The notes beneath the pieces are model-generated. The model did not search any database and was not told where the DNA came from. It saw only the letters and a program-made list of their open reading frames with translations. Positions 9,257 through 15,930 of a DNA stretch of 64,000 bases are shown here, piece by piece. Source of the DNA: Stenotrophomonas sp. 364 (lineage in GTDB: Bacteria > Pseudomonadota > Gammaproteobacteria > Xanthomonadales > Xanthomonadaceae); contig NZ_CP047135.1 of NCBI RefSeq assembly GCF_009832905.1, forward strand, positions 2,768,001 to 2,832,000, written 5' to 3'. A program made the position numbers and the translations under genes. Position 1 is the first letter of the stretch; each line of letters begins with the position of its first letter.

Positions 9257-10060
9257 TCAGCCGGCCTGCTGCTCGTACACCTTGAAGGTGTACAGGGCGC
9301 TCTCTTCCGAGCGGAACACCACCGGCCCGGTCAGGGTCAGCTGGATCGGCTCGTCGCTGAACCAGTCAACGTCGCCATCCACGGTCAGGTCCACCTGCGG
9401 AATGCGAAGCAGACCCTCGTCGCCGCCGATCCGATCCTGCACGTCGCCCAGGATCATGAACGACTTGTTGGGGACGGCACCGCCGTTGATGGCCGTTTCC
9501 AGATAGCCGTCATAGCTGTAGCTCAGCGTCAACACGTCGCCATGCTCAATGTCACCGCCCACCTTCGGGATCAACAGCCCCTGACGGTTGTCGATGGTGT
9601 AGTCCGTATCCTTCACCAGCGTGGTGCTTCCCTTCTTCACCACCGGTGCCGGGGTCGCCAGCACAAAGCGGTGGCCAAGGTCCACCGGCGCATCCTTGCT
9701 CGGAACGGTCAGGGGCTGATCGACCACCGCGCCCTCAGCCACCGTGGTCGTGACCGCGCTGCCGTAGAGCATGCGAGCCAGGAAGCCGACCGGCACTTCC
9801 AGCGCGCCCACCGTCACGTTCGTGGTGCCCGGGTTGGCATCGCGGTGGATGATCTGGCCGTAGCGATCATCGCGACGCTTGCTCTTCACTTCGGTCGTGT
9901 CGCCGGCTTCATAACCGAACGTCAGCGAGCTCTGCTCGAGCGGCTTGTTGCCGAACTTGTCGTCGGCATCGGGGATCAACGGGATGCGATCGGCACCGGT
10001 GCCGATCTCAAAGAACCGCAGATCGCCTGCGAACTTGCGGACCTTGGGCTGTTGGGCCAT
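9257..10060 (-). CDS. major tail tube protein
   Basis: A 267-residue, beta-strand-rich protein starting MAQQPKVRKFAGDLRFFEIG. The length is close to lambda gpV (246 residues), and the gene lies between the tail-terminator-like gene and the tape measure side of the module, the usual place of the tail tube gene. No sheath gene follows, so the tail is non-contractile (siphovirus). The C-terminal part (LTVDGDVDWFSDEPIQLTL onward) has the alternating hydrophobic pattern of tube proteins. The downstream hairpin at 9203-9224 may limit readthrough from this highly expressed gene. Family assignment rests on context and composition rather than a motif. Confidence 0.75.
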   Translation of the reverse strand: MAQQPKVRKFAGDLRFFEIGTGADRIPLIPDADDKFGNKPLEQSSLTFGYEAGDTTEVKSKRRDDRYGQIIHRDANPGTTNVTVGALEVPVGFLARMLYGSAVTTTVAEGAVVDQPLTVPSKDAPVDLGHRFVLATPAPVVKKGSTTLVKDTDYTIDNRQGLLIPKVGGDIEHGDVLTLSYSYDGYLETAINGGAVPNKSFMILGDVQDRIGGDEGLLRIPQVDLTVDGDVDWFSDEPIQLTLTGPVVFRSEESALYTFKVYEQQAG

Positions 10061-10088
10061 GGGGATTCTCCTGGGGAATGGACGCGGG

Positions 10089-10559
10089 CTAGAAAAGTTC
10101 GGTCAGACCGGCCCGCGCGGTGATCTGAGCGACGACACTGCTGTGGCCCACGCCGTCACTGACGGTGGCCAGATTTGCTTCCGACACGTCGAAGGTCGTT
10201 ACGCCCTTGGGAAGGTCGCGGCTATCGAACATGAGGGCCTTGCGCAGATCTGCCCGGGCTAGGTGCACCAGGCGGCGAGGATTACTCTCATCACCACCGC
10301 GCGGCACACTGAACTCGATCACGATCCCAACGTCGGAGGATGCTTGCGCCCGCCCTGCACTGGTGGCGCTGATGCGGTCAACCTCGATTACCGTGGTCGC
10401 CCCCTGGTGATCGGGCGGCACATCCGCATCGTCAATCACCACGACGCCCAGACCGATGTCCGTGCGATATCCGGCCGCCTTTGTGATCAACCGGACTCGC
10501 CCGGCGAGAAACTCGACTAGCTGCCAGCTCACCGGGTCTGCAATCTCAGGCTCTGACAT
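10089..10559 (-). CDS. tail terminator-like protein (gpU-like position)
   Basis: A 156-residue protein starting MSEPEIADPVSWQLVEFLAGR. The pattern is typical of phage tail completion/terminator proteins: an N-terminal helix, then strands with an IEFSVPRGGDESNPRRLVH segment, then a C-terminal strand-rich part. The gene overlaps the preceding head-tail joining gene by 14 bp and precedes the tail tube gene, as gpU precedes gpV in lambda. The role would be to cap the growing tail tube and join it to the head. It is called from position and fold pattern only. Confidence 0.6.
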   Translation of the reverse strand: MSEPEIADPVSWQLVEFLAGRVRLITKAAGYRTDIGLGVVVIDDADVPPDHQGATTVIEVDRISATSAGRAQASSDVGIVIEFSVPRGGDESNPRRLVHLARADLRKALMFDSRDLPKGVTTFDVSEANLATVSDGVGHSSVVAQITARAGLTELF

Positions 10560-10887
10560 GGCGCACCTTCCAACGACTCATCGAGCCATCGTTAGAGATC
10601 TGGGTGGCGTTCTCGTAGAGATCCCCGTCGACCAGCAGCTTGCCCTTGTGGGCCGGCTCCAGCCCGGCCAGCGCCAAACTGCCGAGTACGTAGTCGATCT
10701 CGACGCTGTGGGCCTTGAACTGGCGCAGGTCGCCGATCGTCTCCACGTCGCGGGTTACGTACACCTGGCACGGGACTGGCACCGCGCCCGGCACCGCGGT
10801 GTACAAGCCGCTGTCGGCCATGCCAGCTGCGGCGAAGGCAGCATGCAGGCTGGCGTCTAGCTCGGTCAGGAACGCACGCTGGCTCAT
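10546..10887 (-). CDS. head-tail joining protein (gpFII-like position)
   Basis: A 113-residue protein read from the ATG at 10887 (MSQRAFLTELDASLHAAFAAAG). This ATG overlaps the TGA of the preceding micro-gene (ATGA), which decides the start over an upstream in-frame ATG at 10938. An N-terminal amphipathic helix is followed by a beta barrel-like part ending VDGDLYENATQISNDGSMSRWK, similar in layout to head-tail attachment proteins such as lambda gpFII (117 residues). It probably forms the ring that joins portal/gpW to the tail. The confidence is moderate because no invariant motif exists for this fold. Confidence 0.6.
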   Translation of the reverse strand: MSQRAFLTELDASLHAAFAAAGMADSGLYTAVPGAVPVPCQVYVTRDVETIGDLRQFKAHSVEIDYVLGSLALAGLEPAHKGKLLVDGDLYENATQISNDGSMSRWKVRHVRA

Positions 10888-10973
10888 TCGCTGCGGTCCT
10901 CGCGACGGGCACTCACACGGCAGGCCAAGGCAACGCACAGCGCCACGATGGCCACCAGCAGGAACTCGCTCAC
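10884..10973 (-). CDS. 29-residue single-span membrane micro-protein in the lysis cassette
   Basis: A 30-codon frame starts with a GTG overlapping the Rz1 stop (GTGA, 10970-10973) and ends with a TGA overlapping the next start (ATGA, 10884-10887), so it exactly fills the gap between Rz1 and the head-tail joining gene. The peptide begins MSEFLLVAIVALCVALACRV and ends in a charged SARREDRSE tail: one hydrophobic helix and a positive/negative C-terminus. It may be an accessory holin-like or regulatory lysis peptide, but the function is unknown. The 4-bp overlaps on both sides are the main evidence that it is translated. Confidence 0.6.
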   Translation of the reverse strand: MSEFLLVAIVALCVALACRVSARREDRSE

Positions 10974-11266
10974 GGCTTCACCTCGGTGCCCTGGATGGCC
11001 CGCACCTGCTCCGCTCTACCGTTGAGGCGCTCGATGACCGCCCGGCGTTGTGCGGCCACGTCAAAGCACTGAGCGATCGGGCCTTCGGGAACGGCCTCGG
11101 AGCGGGTGAGCGCAGCCGGGATGGCGACGTACACACGCCGCTCGACCACCACAGCCTCAGGTGCCACTGCGCACTGCATGGGCTCGGCGTCGGGTTTGGT
11201 CGGGGCACAGGCCACAACAGCCCCCGCCATGAGCGTTGCGATCAGTAGCCGGAGAATGCTGGGCAT
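10970..11266 (-). CDS. Rz1-like outer-membrane spanin lipoprotein
   Basis: A 98-residue protein with a short hydrophobic N-terminus ending in a lipobox (VVAC, Cys20), then a Pro- and charge-containing region starting APTKPDAEP. This is the layout of o-spanin lipoproteins, which pair with Rz and fuse inner and outer membranes in the last step of lysis. The gene starts 25 bp inside the 3' end of the Rz-like gene in another frame, the overlapping Rz/Rz1 arrangement known from many phages. The start at 11266 gives the complete signal peptide. Confidence 0.8.
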   Translation of the reverse strand: MPSILRLLIATLMAGAVVACAPTKPDAEPMQCAVAPEAVVVERRVYVAIPAALTRSEAVPEGPIAQCFDVAAQRRAVIERLNGRAEQVRAIQGTEVKP

Positions 11267-11688
11267 GATGCCTCCACCTCAGTCAGGGCCAGCGCACAGC
11301 GCGCCTCGCGCGCTTGGCCGGCGTAGCGATTCATGAACTGCTTCAAGGTCTTGTTGGCATCGGCCTCACGCGCCTGGGCGGCAGCTACCGCGCCGTCGCT
11401 CTGCCGCTTGAGCGTCACAACCTGCGTCTGCGCTGCAAGCAGCTCCGCCTGGAGCACGGCAACGGTTCGGCCGTATCCGGCATTGGCCGAGGTAAGCTCG
11501 GCAACACGCGTGGTCGCGCCGCTCTTCTGAGCCGTGCAGGCTGCTGCAGCGCCTTCGTAGGTCGCAGCGTCGGCTCGGGCGTTCGCCCGGACGACGACCA
11601 GGCACACAGCGAGAGCGATCACGACAAGGGAGAGAATGCCGATGGCCCAGAGCAGCGGCTTTGTGGTCAACAAGGCGGGCAGCTTCAT
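11242..11688 (-). CDS. Rz-like inner-membrane spanin
   Basis: A 148-residue protein with one N-terminal transmembrane helix (about residues 12-33, IGILSLVVIALAVCLVVV) followed by a long Ala/Gln-rich coiled-coil periplasmic part. This is the classic i-spanin layout. It is paired with the overlapping Rz1-like lipoprotein gene. Its ATG at 11688 overlaps the endolysin stop codon (ATGA), so the endolysin-Rz-Rz1 group is one coupled unit. It acts in the periplasm to disrupt the outer membrane after the peptidoglycan is cut. Confidence 0.8.
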   Translation of the reverse strand: MKLPALLTTKPLLWAIGILSLVVIALAVCLVVVRANARADAATYEGAAAACTAQKSGATTRVAELTSANAGYGRTVAVLQAELLAAQTQVVTLKRQSDGAVAAAQAREADANKTLKQFMNRYAGQAREARCALALTEVEASCPAFSGY

Positions 11689-12554
11689 CGCGCCCGCTCC
11701 GCCAAACCGGCCTCATCCTCGCGCCGGCCACAGAGGCCAGCTTCCAGGTTGGTCCCGCGCCAGAGGCGGCACATCTGCCGGATCTCCCCGGCGATGCAGC
11801 GGAGGTCGGAACCCGGCAGGCACACATCACGGATAGCGCGCATCTCGGCACGCGCCGGTCCAGTCATCGACGCACCACGGTTGTAGACCAGCGAGACAAG
11901 CGCGCCCTGGGCGTCAGCAGGGAGCGCGTCGAACCCGCCTACACCGAACGCGCGGCGCGCACTGGCGTAATACCTCGGCAGCGATGCAGCAGCGAACACG
12001 TCGCTGGCAAGGCCGAAGGGAACGCGCACGTCACCAAGCCGCCGCGCCACAAGCTGAGCGGGCTGACCGGTGATGCCCGCCGTCCCTTGGAGTCGCTCGA
12101 CGGACGGCATAGCCGTCCAATCCAGCCAGATCTGCTGACGGGTCTGGTGGCCACCGTCATAGCCGATACCCCAGGTGACCCCCGAGGCGCCACCGGGCCA
12201 GATCGGGGACTGGTAACGCCGCGTGTACAGAGATTGGCTGCCAACCTCCCAGCGCACGATCAAGGCTACCGCAGCCGGCGAGAGTGCGGGCCAGGCGTCG
12301 GTGCCGCCTGCCGGGGGCACGACCTTCTGCACGGCTTCCTGAAACGCCACGACCACAGGCACCACCACCGCAGTGGTGGACGCCTGCACGGCGCGGACGA
12401 CCGGTGCAGCGACCTCAGCCGCATCGGTGCGCGCTTCAGCGACGGTACCGGTCGCGCCGGAAAGTTCTCCGACCGGCGCAGCCTCTGCAGCCCCCAAGCT
12501 GCACGCCGCCAGCGCCCACACAAGCAGCACCGATACCCCGTGGCGCGCGCTCAT
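11685..12554 (-). CDS. phage endolysin (lysozyme-like) with N-terminal export signal
   Basis: A 289-residue protein read from the ATG at 12554, which overlaps the stop of the upstream membrane-protein gene (ATGA). The first 25 residues are a hydrophobic export signal containing LAAC (residues 15-18), which matches a lipobox. A low-complexity Ala/Val-rich linker follows. The C-terminal half contains VRWEVGSQSLY and SGVTWGIGYDGGH, similar to the catalytic Glu and the T-x-G-x-G-Y-D region of GH24-type lysozymes. It should degrade peptidoglycan during lysis. The linker and signal suggest a signal-anchor (SAR-like) or lipoprotein endolysin that does not strictly need a large-hole holin. The lysozyme family assignment is likely but not certain. 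Confidence 0.75.
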   Translation of the reverse strand: MSARHGVSVLLVWALAACSLGAAEAAPVGELSGATGTVAEARTDAAEVAAPVVRAVQASTTAVVVPVVVAFQEAVQKVVPPAGGTDAWPALSPAAVALIVRWEVGSQSLYTRRYQSPIWPGGASGVTWGIGYDGGHQTRQQIWLDWTAMPSVERLQGTAGITGQPAQLVARRLGDVRVPFGLASDVFAAASLPRYYASARRAFGVGGFDALPADAQGALVSLVYNRGASMTGPARAEMRAIRDVCLPGSDLRCIAGEIRQMCRLWRGTNLEAGLCGRREDEAGLAERAR

Positions 12555-12913
12555 CGTGCGATCCAGAAGAACGCGACGAACAGGCCGATCAGGAGAAGCC
12601 ACTCCATACGGTCCAGCAGCAGAAGGCGCCAAGCCGCGGCATCACCCCGACGCGCTGCATCGTGAAGCCGCTGTTCTTCGGAGTCGCTGAGGTCATACAG
12701 ATACGTGCGCTTGAACAGCCACGCACCGGCACAAGCAGTTGCCAGGTAGGCGGCAAAGATCGGCAGCTGCACCAGCTGCGCAAGCACGTCCGCGCCAATG
12801 GAGCGATCAAGCGCCCCCAACAGAATCCACCCCAGCAATGCCAGGGTGACCAGCACCGGCAGCCAGACGATGAACTCCTGCCAGCGGCTGAAGAAGGAGA
12901 GGATGTATTTCAT
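12551..12913 (-). CDS. putative holin / phage membrane protein
   Basis: A 120-residue protein with three hydrophobic segments (about residues 13-35, 45-65 and 100-119) and a charged loop (YDLSDSEEQRLHDAARRGD) between the second and third. Its ATG at 12913 overlaps the upstream stop and its own stop overlaps the endolysin ATG, both as ATGA. A small multi-span membrane protein directly before the endolysin is the expected place for a holin or pinholin. No named family was recognised, so the role is inferred from topology and context. Confidence 0.65.
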   Translation of the reverse strand: MKYILSFFSRWQEFIVWLPVLVTLALLGWILLGALDRSIGADVLAQLVQLPIFAAYLATACAGAWLFKRTYLYDLSDSEEQRLHDAARRGDAAAWRLLLLDRMEWLLLIGLFVAFFWIAR

Positions 12914-13206
12914 GGTGTCTTCTGCGCCTGTTCGACGGTGTTGAGACGACGCTCCAACTCGGCGATTCGCCAGATCACGCCGTTGTCCAGCTTGGCGTTG
13001 ACCACCTGCACGTCGCTGGTTACCTGCTGGAGCCCTTTGCCCTGCTCTGCCTGGATGCTGCGAATGTCGTTGAGCATCCAACTCACCACGCTCCCTGCGA
13101 TCGTCAGCACGAACGGCAGCGCGTAGATGGCGACTTTGAGCGCGACCGACGCAAACTTTCCGTTCATGGCCCGATCCAGCTGGGCGTTTGCATCAGTAGT
13201 GCTCAT
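12910..13206 (-). CDS. small membrane protein with coiled coil, lysis cassette
   Basis: A 98-residue protein read from the ATG at 13206, which is preceded by a strong Shine-Dalgarno (AGGGGGA). It has one transmembrane helix (about residues 26-48, IYALPFVLTIAGSVVSWML) and a C-terminal coiled coil ending RIAELERRLNTVEQAQ. It is the first gene of the coupled lysis cassette. The topology would fit an antiholin or a holin partner, or the DUF2730-like proteins seen near holins in some phages. I cannot distinguish these possibilities. Confidence 0.65.
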   Translation of the reverse strand: MSTTDANAQLDRAMNGKFASVALKVAIYALPFVLTIAGSVVSWMLNDIRSIQAEQGKGLQQVTSDVQVVNAKLDNGVIWRIAELERRLNTVEQAQKTP

Positions 13207-13231
13207 CGATCCCCCTGTGTAGATAGAAGCT

Positions 13232-13274
13232 CCACCACCGCACACGCCACCCGGGCGCCTGTATGCGGTGGTGG
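13232..13274 (-). terminator. long inverted repeat between decoration gene and lysis cassette
   Basis: A perfect 11-bp stem (CCACCACCGCA/TGCGGTGGTGG) with a 21-base loop lies just after the decoration gene stop and before the lysis cassette ribosome-binding site. No U-tract follows on the minus strand, so it may be a partial terminator or a 3' stability hairpin separating abundant head mRNA from the lysis genes. Confidence 0.4.
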
Positions 13275-13282
13275 GCTGACTG

Positions 13283-13639
13283 TTACGCCGCCTTGACGGC
13301 GCCGACGCCCGGCAGGAGCTTGGCGACGACGGTGGTTTCACCGGCTGCGGAAGCAGCGATGGCGATGGCGCAGTTCTCCAGGTCCCCTGCGTCGGCGCCG
13401 GTGACGATGAACTGGCCGCCCTGCACGTCCCAGTGCAGCTTTGCGCCACCAGCCACAACGGCACTGGCAAGCTTGGGGAAGGTAAAAGCGCGCTCGATCT
13501 GCACAGCGACCAAGTCACCGAGCTTGGCATCGGTCACCGGCACGGCCAGCGCCGATCCATAGACGAAGGGGATGCCGGACTTCACGTCCGCCGGGGCGGG
13601 GATGGTGATCGTGTCACCGCTGCTGTGTGCGTTTTTCAT
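13283..13639 (-). CDS. capsid decoration/stabilising protein (DUF2190-like)
   Basis: A 118-residue, strand-rich protein starting MKNAHSSGDTITIPAPADVKSG, with the repeated Gly/Ala/Val pattern (AVPVTDAKLGDLVAVQIERAF) of the DUF2190 capsid cement proteins. Such proteins trimerise on the outside of expanded heads, like lambda gpD. It directly follows the capsid gene, as expected, separated by a UUCG-capped hairpin. The ATG at 13639 is the only reasonable start. Confidence 0.75.
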   Translation of the reverse strand: MKNAHSSGDTITIPAPADVKSGIPFVYGSALAVPVTDAKLGDLVAVQIERAFTFPKLASAVVAGGAKLHWDVQGGQFIVTGADAGDLENCAIAIAASAAGETTVVAKLLPGVGAVKAA

Positions 13640-13663
13640 GGCTGTGCTCCGTGATCAATGGAA

Positions 13664-13685
13664 GGCACGGACCGAAGTCCGGGCC
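13664..13685 (-). terminator. UUCG-tetraloop hairpin after the capsid gene
   Basis: On the minus strand GGAC-TTCG-GTCC forms the core of a stem that extends, with one mismatch, to about 10 bp (flanks GGC/GCC). It lies between the capsid and decoration genes. There is no run of T after it, so transcript stabilisation or a weak attenuator is more likely than full termination. Confidence 0.4.
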
Positions 13686-13692
13686 TTGTGTC

Positions 13693-15930
13693 TTACTGGC
13701 CGGCGTTCTTGTAAAGGCCGCGCGGGTCGATGGCCTTCGCGCCGAAGATGTGGCGGCACTTGACCTGTACGCCGTCCACTTCGAAGCCGTTCTTGGTCTC
13801 GGTGAACACGCCCTCGTGACCTTCCAGGTAGGCGTACTCAATGGTGTCGATCACGCCCGGCTCCGCCGCGCCGTACCACGCGATCTCGCTGCCGTCGTGC
13901 AAGCGCGGCTCCACGATGGGGGTCAGCGTGACGCCGGTGACATTCAGGTCAGCGCCCTTGCCGGCGATGATCGAGGCGTTGGTGACCTTGAGGGCAACCT
14001 CTTCCAGCCCCGGCGGCACGATCAGGAACTTCGGGCGAACGGTGATGTAACGACCATCCAGACCCTTCTGCAGGGTCATCTTCTTGCGCATGTCCGACAG
14101 CGGGTTGGGCTTCTCCGGATCGAGCGCATCCGCCAGCGCAGCGGGCGTTCCCAGGTTGCCGTGGTCGGCATGGAACAGTGCCTTGCCATCAGCCATCTTC
14201 GGATTGCCGGTCAGGATCGCGTAGACCAGATCCGATTCCAGGTCCGCGGCGCTGGCACCGAAGGCGAACGGAATGCGGCTCAGCGCATCCAGGTCGTCGT
14301 TGACAACGGTCTCCCAGGTCAAGGCGACGATGCGGCCGAACTTCTGGACCGCGTACTTCTCGGCACCTTCGCCGATGGTGCCCTGCTCGTATTCGCCACC
14401 CTCCACCACACGCTTGAGCGACGGTGCGCCGCCCAGCTGGACGCGGGTGATTTCCTTGAAGTCCGGCAGGGTGGCCTGGCGGCTGAACGGGAGGAACGTG
14501 CGCTGGGTGCCTTCGTAGCCGGCGCGCAGACTACGGCTCACGACATTGCCGAGAATCGCCGGGAAATCGCTGGTGGACTGCAGCGCCTTGACCGCAATCT
14601 CCTGCTTGGACATTCCCTTCGGGTTCTGGCCGGCGCGGGCGAGTGCATCGCGCGCCATGTCCTGCAGGTCCATACCACGGAAGTTGGCGGCCGGGCCTTC
14701 CAGCTTGTGCGCTGCCGGATTGGAACGGTGCATCAGCGCGGCGATGGCGCCGTCGCGATAGTTCTTCGTTTCGTCCTGGGTGAGCTGACCCGACGGAGCT
14801 CCGGCGGGCGCACCGGTCGCGGACGGCGTGGCGGTGCCGAGGAAGGCAAGCAGCTTGGTGCCGATCGCCTCGACGGTCAGGTCGGTATCGTCTTCGCAGT
14901 CGCGGAGCAGGGTCGCCAGGGCGGTCTGATTCAGATCGCCGCGGGCTTGGAACGGGGCGAACTGCGCGCGGATGGCCTCGCGGCGAGCCGCCAGTGCCTG
15001 CTTCTGTTCGGGGGTGAGCATGGTGTTGTCTCCGGAGGGATTACCGGCATCCGCCGGCGGGGTGTTCGCGGCCGGTTCGGCCGGCGGATTCTGGGGATCG
15101 ATGGACGCTTGGGTGGAGCTGGCTGCCGGCGTAATGACCGATGCGCGCGGCGCGCGGAGGGCAGCGGCGAAGGTCAGACTGCTGTAGCGGGCGGAGGCTC
15201 CACGTGCCGTCACGCGTTGGGCCAGCGCAGCAGCAAAGGCGCGCGCCTGCTCATCCGGGTCCGCTTCTTCAACAGCGTCGGAATCGACAGCGTCGGCGAA
15301 GCCGGCAGCCACCGCTTCCTCCCCGGTGTAGTAGTGGTCCTCGCCGTCCTGCAGCAGGCCGAGGATCTCCTCCTTCGACTTGCCAGACTTCTTCACATAC
15401 GCGTCCGCCATGGATGCGCTGAAGGTGTCCAGCACGTCGGCGTACTGGCGCAGCTCCTTGGCGTTGCCGTAGACACCGCCCCAGGGTGCATGGATCATCA
15501 GGATCGAGGTGGACGGCATGCTCACGGTGTCGCCGGCCATCGCAATGAGCGAAGCGCTGGACATGGCAACACCGTCAACGGTGACCGCCTTTGCCGCCTT
15601 GTGCCGCTTCAGAGCGTTGTAGATCGCCAGGCCATCGGCCACGCTGCCGCCGTAGCTGTTGATGCGCACGTTGATCGTCGCGACCGTGCCGTCCAGGTCG
15701 TTGAGCTGCTGGGCCACCGACTGCGCGGTAACCGATTCGGTCCACCAGCTTTCACCGATATCCCCGTAGATCAGCAACTCGTAAACGCCACCGGATTCTG
15801 CGACAGGCTGAAGCCGCATCAACGGCTCGATCTTGGGGCGCTCCGGCATGTCGCGCGGCCCGGCCTGCGGGAGGGTGGAGGACAATGCCAGGGATGCGGC
15901 GATGGCGCTGGTAAGCAGCGTGGTTTTCAT
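13693..15930 (-). CDS. head maturation protease (ClpP-like) fused to major capsid protein
   Basis: This 745-residue protein joins two head functions. Residues about 45-230 are a ClpP/SppA-type serine protease with NSYGGSVADGLAIYNAL, a candidate catalytic Ser in GVAMSSA (Ser124) and His in LMIHAP (His147). A Pro/Ala-rich linker (about 265-300) follows. Residues about 304-745 form the scaffold-like helical segment and major capsid protein, including FPAILGNVVSRSLRAGYEGT and TWETVVNDDLDALSRIPFAFG. Fused protease-capsid genes are known in phages. The ATG at 15930 overlaps the portal stop (TGATG), which supports this start, although residues 1-25 look like a signal peptide. An internal ATG at codon 304 has its own Shine-Dalgarno and may give a separate capsid precursor. 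Confidence 0.9.
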   Translation of the reverse strand: MKTTLLTSAIAASLALSSTLPQAGPRDMPERPKIEPLMRLQPVAESGGVYELLIYGDIGESWWTESVTAQSVAQQLNDLDGTVATINVRINSYGGSVADGLAIYNALKRHKAAKAVTVDGVAMSSASLIAMAGDTVSMPSTSILMIHAPWGGVYGNAKELRQYADVLDTFSASMADAYVKKSGKSKEEILGLLQDGEDHYYTGEEAVAAGFADAVDSDAVEEADPDEQARAFAAALAQRVTARGASARYSSLTFAAALRAPRASVITPAASSTQASIDPQNPPAEPAANTPPADAGNPSGDNTMLTPEQKQALAARREAIRAQFAPFQARGDLNQTALATLLRDCEDDTDLTVEAIGTKLLAFLGTATPSATGAPAGAPSGQLTQDETKNYRDGAIAALMHRSNPAAHKLEGPAANFRGMDLQDMARDALARAGQNPKGMSKQEIAVKALQSTSDFPAILGNVVSRSLRAGYEGTQRTFLPFSRQATLPDFKEITRVQLGGAPSLKRVVEGGEYEQGTIGEGAEKYAVQKFGRIVALTWETVVNDDLDALSRIPFAFGASAADLESDLVYAILTGNPKMADGKALFHADHGNLGTPAALADALDPEKPNPLSDMRKKMTLQKGLDGRYITVRPKFLIVPPGLEEVALKVTNASIIAGKGADLNVTGVTLTPIVEPRLHDGSEIAWYGAAEPGVIDTIEYAYLEGHEGVFTETKNGFEVDGVQVKCRHIFGAKAIDPRGLYKNAGQ
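15019..15033 (-). promoter_or_regulatory. internal ribosome-binding site and ATG inside the protease-capsid gene
   Basis: On the minus strand GGAG (15033-15030) lies 8 nt before an in-frame ATG (15021-15019) at codon 304, just after the Pro/Ala linker. The peptide from this ATG begins MLTPEQKQALAARREAIRAQ. It is a good bacterial start site and would produce a scaffold-plus-capsid product without the protease, in the way lambda Nu3 starts inside gene C. Confidence 0.55.
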
